A DNA stretch of 56,118 nucleotides. It comes from Lachnospiraceae bacterium UBA7179 (GTDB lineage: Bacteria; Bacillota; Clostridia; Lachnospirales; Lachnospiraceae). Positions 51,602 to 56,118 of the stretch are shown one piece after another; within the stretch, counting starts at the first letter, position 1, and each line of letters starts with the position of its first letter. A program made the translations under genes and the position numbers. Under the pieces are notes generated by a model. That model was not told where the DNA came from. It did no database searches and saw nothing but the letters and a program-made list of their open reading frames with translations. The stretch spans positions 1 through 56,118 of the forward strand of contig DKVL01000045.1 of NCBI GenBank assembly GCA_002491195.1, in the 5' to 3' direction.

Positions 51602-52793
51602 GTGATAATGGAAGAGATTTTTTCTGGGGAGTCCGAAAACATGGAATTTAAAGAGGACATTCCATCCAATGATGGAAGGGACTTTTATCAGGGTTTCAGG
51701 TACAACAAGAAAGGCGCAGGCGTATACGATACAGGAATTGATTTTGAATGGTACAAACCGTAGCTTTGATCAAACGGAGTCCGCATTGACTGTTACTGAA
51801 GACGAGATTGCAGACTTTTGCGATCAGATGTATCAATACACTTTCAATCTGTGTAATACAGAGGAATCAAGGCAGGCGCTTCCCAGAGTGGGCAAAAACC
51901 AGCTTCTGTCATGGAAATTAATATCTGAAAAAAATGGAAAAATCATTCCATCAAATGGATATTTGCTATTAAATGGCGATCAGGAAGCTTTTCCAGAAGC
52001 AACGATTCAATGTGCAGTATTTAAGGGAACTGTAAGAGATATTTTTATTACTAAAAAAGAATTTACAGGTGCTCTATACCAACAGAATGAGGATGCTTAT
52101 CATTTTGTTTTGCAGCATATTAATCTTGGATGCCGCATTGAGGGTGTAATAAGGCAGGACATCTATGGGCTTCCAGTAAGAACAATCCGCGAGCTGATTG
52201 CGAATGCGGTATGCCATCGTAGTTTCCTTGCACCTGGGAAGATACAGGTGGCATTGTTTGATGACCGTTTGGAAGTTACTTCTCCAGGTATGTTGGACAA
52301 TGATATTACGATTGAGAAGATGAAAACAGGCCTGTCAAAAATCAGAAACAAAGGAATCGCTGCGGCGTTTTCGTATATGAATATCATTGAGGCCTGGGGC
52401 AGTGGTATACCTAGAATGTTTCATGAGGCGGAGGAATACGGATTGCGGGAACCTGAACTGATTGATCTGGGGAGTGATTTTAGGGTAAATCTGTATCGGA
52501 GAACAACAGAAGCAGACCAGTTCGGAGTAATTAAACCTAAAAACAATGATACTACTGGCACCAATGGCACCAATGTTGGCACCAATGGCACCAATGTTGG
52601 CACCAATGACACTGATGAAGATATTATTTTAAATTTGATCCGGCTTAATTCAAAGATGAGACAAAAGGAGATGTACGAAAAGACAGGTATTCCGCTTAGA
52701 ACGATTAAACGGATTATGGCGGCTCTGCAGCGGGAGGGGAAAATAGAGCGCAAAGGCAGCAGCCGGTCTGGGGAGTGGATCGTGAGACTGTAA
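51602..52793 (+). pseudogene. Schlafen/AlbA_2-type ATP-binding regulator with an internal deletion
   Basis: From 51608 the frame reads MEEIFSGESENMEFKEDIPS, the start of an AlbA_2 domain. Around 51671 it should continue, but the sequence jumps to MEGTFIRVSGTTRKAQAYT in another frame (open from 51669), which is the end of that domain. The ~100 residues between are missing and the frame is shifted. The rest, an HATPase_c_4 part (NAVCHRSFLAPGKIQVALFDDRLEV) and a C-terminal winged helix, is open to 52793. Either dead or making a truncated protein from an internal start. Confidence 0.75.
52557..52607 (+). repeat. GGCACCAAT tandem repeat inside the regulator pseudogene
   Basis: GGCACCAAT recurs five times with GTT spacers (a 21-bp unit, twice plus a part), encoding a Gly-Thr-Asn linker. 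Unit length is a multiple of three, so changes in copy number would not shift the frame. Confidence 0.8.
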
Positions 52794-52899
52794 TTTATTG
52801 AAATATATTATTGTTTATTACACTGCAGATGCTTTTATACATCTGCAGTTTTTTCGTCTGTTCTATCTTTGGAAGAGAAGTGTAGTCTTTGCCGCAAAA

Positions 52900-52943
52900 T
52901 GTAAGGTCAATGTAAGGTTCTCATACAGCTGCTGTGATAAAAT
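52900..52943 (+). promoter_or_regulatory. Direct-repeat operator and promoter of the second peptide-protection ABC locus
   Basis: TGTAAGGT at 52900-52907 and 52911-52918, an 11-bp head-to-tail spacing typical of VanR/OmpR-type sites, with a possible -10 TAAAAT at 52938-52943. No two-component genes are adjacent within the window. Confidence 0.5.
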
Positions 52944-53038
52944 GTGAAGTGTAAAAAGTATAACAGCATTAACCTATACAATAAGATGATAACAACACTG
53001 GAAAGGCTGATGCAGAATTGATACAGGGAGGTCTGACA

Positions 53039-53962
53039 ATGAATCGCTACATTATTGAAACCAAAAATCTCACCAAACAATATGGCACCGTAAAAAGCGT
53101 CTCTAACTTGAATATCCATGTACAGAAGGGGCGGATTTACGGTCTGTTGGGCAGAAACGGGGCTGGAAAGACTACCACCATGAGGATGCTGCTTGGACTA
53201 ACAAAGCCAACTTCCGGAGAGGTGTATCTCTGGGGAAACACGGTGAATGGAAATGAGAAAAAGCTGCTCCCGCGCATCGGCAGCCTGATTGAATCCCCTG
53301 GCTTCTATCCAAATCTGACTGCGACAGAAAATCTGCGTATTTTCGCAACGCTGCGCGGCGTGCCAAACCGCAGCGCCATCAAGGAAGCGCTGGATCTGGT
53401 AGGTCTGCCCTACAAGGATAAAAAACTGTTTTCGCAATATTCGCTCGGCATGAAACAGCGTCTGGCGATTGCCCTTGCTGTCATGCATGATCCAGAACTT
53501 TTGATTTTAGATGAACCGATCAATGGGCTTGATCCAATCGGAATAGCAGAGGTGCGCGCTTTTATACGCCAGCTGTGTGATGAGAGAGGGAAGACAATTC
53601 TGATTTCCAGCCATATTCTGTCCGAAATTTCTCTGCTGGCTGACGATATTGGGATCATTGACCATGGTGTTTTACTGGAGGAAGAGAGTCTTGCGGGGCT
53701 GGAAGCGAACAGCAGTAAGCATGTTCACTTTATCCTCTCCAACACGGCACAGGCGGCAAGAATCCTGGAGTGTGCGTTCCATGAAAAACAATTCTCGATA
53801 CAGGACGACCACAATCTGCAGCTATACCGGCCGGATCTGCCTGTTGCGAAAGTGATCACGGCTTTTGTTGAGAATGGACTGGATGTCTATGAGGTCCACA
53901 CTTGCGAAGAAAGTCTCGAGGATTATTTCAAGCGTGTGACAGGAGGTGAGGGCATTGCTTAA
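53039..53962 (+). CDS. ABC transporter ATP-binding protein (lantibiotic-protection type)
   Basis: A 307-residue ATPase: Walker A GRNGAGKT (38-45), signature QYSLGMKQRLAIALA, Walker B LLILDEPINGLDP, then SSHILSEI. Closely similar in layout to the ATPase at 5304. The two permeases downstream give a one-ATPase, two-permease set like LanFEG immunity exporters (inference). Start at 53039 follows AGGGAGG; a TTG at 53018 is also open. Confidence 0.92.
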   Translation: MNRYIIETKNLTKQYGTVKSVSNLNIHVQKGRIYGLLGRNGAGKTTTMRMLLGLTKPTSGEVYLWGNTVNGNEKKLLPRIGSLIESPGFYPNLTATENLRIFATLRGVPNRSAIKEALDLVGLPYKDKKLFSQYSLGMKQRLAIALAVMHDPELLILDEPINGLDPIGIAEVRAFIRQLCDERGKTILISSHILSEISLLADDIGIIDHGVLLEEESLAGLEANSSKHVHFILSNTAQAARILECAFHEKQFSIQDDHNLQLYRPDLPVAKVITAFVENGLDVYEVHTCEESLEDYFKRVTGGEGIA

Positions 53963-54737
53963 ACTGATTTTGTGTGAATTTCTGAAACTGAAGCGGAAGA
54001 AACTGTTTGGCGCCGCGTTTCTCACAACGTTCATCATGCCTGTCTTTTATGCGATGTTATTAAAAGACGGGGACCTGGATAATATGATGTCAACGGTACG
54101 GGAAGAAAACGGATTTATGCTGTTGGTACCGTTATCCGTTATCCTGGCAGCGAATCTGTTTTTTGAGGAGCATGACTGTGATACCCTGAAAAATCTGATG
54201 TGTGTCCCTGTTACAAAGGGGCAGCTGGCTATGGCGAAAATATTCATACTTTTGCTCTTTGACCTTAGTTACATGCTTGTTGGATTTGCTGTCGGCATCT
54301 TGCTATCGATTGTGTCCGGTGCGTCGTTGGATGGCTGGGAAATTCAGCTTTTTATTACATTTTGTACCAGTATACTGCTCTGGGCAGCAGCGATGCCCTG
54401 TCTGCTTGTGGTTGTGTGGTGCAACAAGTCCTATATTATTTCTGTGATCAGCGCGTTTGCATATATGGTGATTGGATATCTTATGCATATTAGTGACAAG
54501 ATCGTCATGGTACCATTAGGGCTGAATATTCCGACCTTTCTTCCGATCCCGATCATCTTCCGATGGCTCTATCAGTATCATCCGACAGTTGTGATGGGAG
54601 AAGAAACACTGGCTTTTTATACTCGTTTTCAGCCTTATTTTGTATCAACACCGATGGTTTTTGCCATTATGATGGCGGAAGCTGCGGTCTGTATGGCATT
54701 GATGGTCAAAGTCTATCAGAGGAATGGAGATCGTTAG
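53955..54737 (+). CDS. ABC transporter permease (first of two)
   Basis: A 260-residue permease with six helices, beginning MLKLILCEFLKLKRKK, the usual start of LanE/MutE-like subunits. The start is a TTG at 53955, 8 nt after AGGAGG, overlapping the end of the ATPase gene; a GTG at 53946 is inside that site. Confidence 0.88.
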   Translation: MLKLILCEFLKLKRKKLFGAAFLTTFIMPVFYAMLLKDGDLDNMMSTVREENGFMLLVPLSVILAANLFFEEHDCDTLKNLMCVPVTKGQLAMAKIFILLLFDLSYMLVGFAVGILLSIVSGASLDGWEIQLFITFCTSILLWAAAMPCLLVVVWCNKSYIISVISAFAYMVIGYLMHISDKIVMVPLGLNIPTFLPIPIIFRWLYQYHPTVVMGEETLAFYTRFQPYFVSTPMVFAIMMAEAAVCMALMVKVYQRNGDR

Positions 54738-54754
54738 ATTGGAGGGAGATTGCT

Positions 54755-56011
54755 ATGTTCGCTATGATAAAAACAGAATTTCAAAAAATGAAACGGTACA
54801 GTATCCTGCTGGTCGGAATGATCGGCATGTTGTGTTCGCCGCTGCTGCAGCTTTTTTCACAGGCTGTCATGTCAGCGGAGTACCAAAATCCGCATTTTGA
54901 TTTTGCAGCGCTGGTAAATGCTACAATATGGGGGAACGCTACAATTTTTATGCCGGTTCTGATTACTTTGATCGGCGGTTACCTGATCAATCGGGAGTAT
55001 GTGGACGACACGCTCAAAAATATGTTCACAGTTCCGTTATCATTTCGCAGATTGTTGAGTGGAAAGCTGGCAGCGATAGGATTGCTGGCGGTTATTTTAG
55101 GAGTGTATTGTACTGTGATTACGCTGATTGTCGGAGTCTGTGCAGGACTTCCAGACAGAAATGTACTGGTGCTGGCCAGAGGTTTGGTCCAGATGATCGG
55201 GCTTTCGATTGGGGTTTATATTGTGGTTCTTCCCATTATCATTCTATGTAGTCAGAAACAGGGTGGTTTTATGAGTGGCAGCGTAATTGCCTTCATTATG
55301 GGATACTGCTGTATGTTTTTTAAAGAGGGGCTGCTCCGGGAGATTTATCCGTTTTCCGCAGTATTGACTATGATTGGATTTGACACGGCTGACTGGGCAG
55401 GGACAACAGGGAAGGGAAATGTTATGTTGGGAGGATTATCCTTGGGAGTAATGATTTTAATTTCGTTTTTGCTGCTGTGTTTCGCCAAGTCTCCAGAATC
55501 GGCAAAACAGGGAAAAGGACATAAAAAGGGAAGTATAATGCTGCGCTCCGCGCAGAGGGTACATCGGGCTTTCATTTTGCTTTTTACAGTTTCCCTGTTG
55601 TTGACAGGCTGTTCCAAAGAGGTGGTTTTAGACCAATACAATCGTGTGATTCAGTCCGCGGGAGATGTGGCGCTCACGAATGGCTTGTCTCTCAAAGGAG
55701 AGCGGTCCTTTGGCGATGATCATTACACAGGAAGTTATACAGCGGATTATAAGGATTTTTCCAAGACAGAGTACCTTTTTGGCGGAACTTCGATTGAACG
55801 GGAAAATGGAAATAACATTTCGGTCTCGTGTGATTTGGAGATTACCAATGGAACAGCACAGATATTCTGGCTTTTTGGCAGCGATGATCCGGTTATTCTG
55901 CTCGAAACAGAGGGCAGCAGCGAGGAGACAATAACGCTGCCGGCGGGAGGAAATTATATTGGTATTACCGGAAATGATTTTACGGGACATCTGGAACTGA
56001 CGATCGAGTGA
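54755..56011 (+). CDS. ABC permease (second) fused in frame to a lipoprotein-like domain
   Basis: A 418-residue frame. Residues 1-250 are a LanG-like permease (MIKTEFQKMKRYSILLVG start, six helices). Then, with no stop, comes a segment that looks like an independent lipoprotein: MLRSAQRVHRAF from 262, hydrophobic helix, lipobox LTGC at Cys286, and a small extracellular beta-rich domain. An ATG at 55538 with AAGGGAAG upstream could start the lipoprotein separately. Either a true fusion or a lost stop codon between two genes. Confidence 0.85.
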   Translation: MFAMIKTEFQKMKRYSILLVGMIGMLCSPLLQLFSQAVMSAEYQNPHFDFAALVNATIWGNATIFMPVLITLIGGYLINREYVDDTLKNMFTVPLSFRRLLSGKLAAIGLLAVILGVYCTVITLIVGVCAGLPDRNVLVLARGLVQMIGLSIGVYIVVLPIIILCSQKQGGFMSGSVIAFIMGYCCMFFKEGLLREIYPFSAVLTMIGFDTADWAGTTGKGNVMLGGLSLGVMILISFLLLCFAKSPESAKQGKGHKKGSIMLRSAQRVHRAFILLFTVSLLLTGCSKEVVLDQYNRVIQSAGDVALTNGLSLKGERSFGDDHYTGSYTADYKDFSKTEYLFGGTSIERENGNNISVSCDLEITNGTAQIFWLFGSDDPVILLETEGSSEETITLPAGGNYIGITGNDFTGHLELTIE

Positions 56012-56056
56012 GTCCTTTTATTAGGAATTGCGAAACAGAGCGGTTCTTAGTCCGTC

Positions 56057-56085
56057 TTGAAAAATTCTTGGATTTTGCGTATAAT
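56057..56085 (+). promoter_or_regulatory. Consensus-like promoter facing out of the window
   Basis: TTGAAA (56057-56062), 17-bp spacer, TATAAT (56080-56085). The gene it drives lies beyond the window. Confidence 0.65.
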
Positions 56086-56118
56086 ATAGGTATCAATTAG
56101 CCTGCAAATAAAAAGTCA

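Noticed and set aside
1..56118. CRISPR arrays, rRNA genes, complete insertion sequences or prophage
   Set aside because: No regularly spaced repeats, rRNA segments, transposases, integrases or phage structural genes are visible.

Overview
The window looks like a chromosomal segment of a Gram-positive anaerobe of the Clostridia, most likely family Lachnospiraceae. The reasons are the gene order (mutS, mutL, miaA; radC-mreBCD-mrdA-minCDE-rodA-mgsA-dacF; yggS-sepF), the SepF/MinCDE combination, a methionine-gamma-lyase-like protein, a ferredoxin:thioredoxin reductase-like protein and AGGAGG-type ribosome binding sites. This is inferred from gene content and synteny; no search was run.

Layout. 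1-5089: the end of a coiled-coil gene, a small SUKH-like gene, miaB, and a SulP anion transporter behind an elaborate pseudoknotted leader. 4424-8085: a response regulator, an ABC transporter pair and a sensor kinase, with direct-repeat operators before the transporter. 8165-13336: an accessory stretch with an AAA/PD-(D/E)XK protein, an HxlR regulator divergent from a flavoprotein, a ferredoxin:thioredoxin reductase-like protein with thioredoxin, a Crp/Fnr regulator and a DUF134-NifX fusion. 13495-23950: mismatch repair (mutS, mutL) and miaA, interrupted by an exported carbonic anhydrase, a phosphotransferase, an acetyltransferase and a decayed RelBE-type module. 24780-42736: housekeeping genes for cell shape, division, peptidoglycan, shikimate, lipoprotein processing and rRNA modification. 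42881-51265: a kinase-like gene, a membrane protein, the tRNA-like array, and an ECF sigma/ABC locus. 51602-56118: a broken Schlafen-type regulator and a lantibiotic-protection-like ABC locus.

The most unusual locus is 44708-46924. One promoter lies directly before a tandem array of tRNA-like RNAs. Three of them (44846-44962, 44999-45109, 45168-45282) have complete acceptor, D and T arms, but the 5' strand of the anticodon stem is interrupted by about 40-44 nt. Each insert carries a 7-bp hairpin with a GACA loop and then a conserved CAGC. The stem sequence changes between copies while pairing is kept. Removing the insert restores a near-perfect tRNA cloverleaf. A fourth, degenerate copy with the same type of insert starts at the promoter, and an orphan tRNA 3' half lies between two copies. 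About 80 nt downstream, with no terminator seen, is a DUF2828 protein, a HEAT-like plus von Willebrand A architecture resembling the TROVE/Ro60 proteins that bind Y RNAs. Bacterial Y RNAs are known to mimic tRNA. This locus therefore looks like an independent Ro/Y-RNA-like ribonucleoprotein system with a different topology: the tRNA fold is outside and the putative protein-binding hairpin is inserted. That function is an inference.

Other items worth a look: the structured leader of the SulP gene; a 59-nt structured element present at 810-868 and 43594-43652; a RelE-like toxin killed by a single nonsense codon; a permease fused to a lipoprotein; and a small inverted-repeat element with relatives elsewhere in the window.
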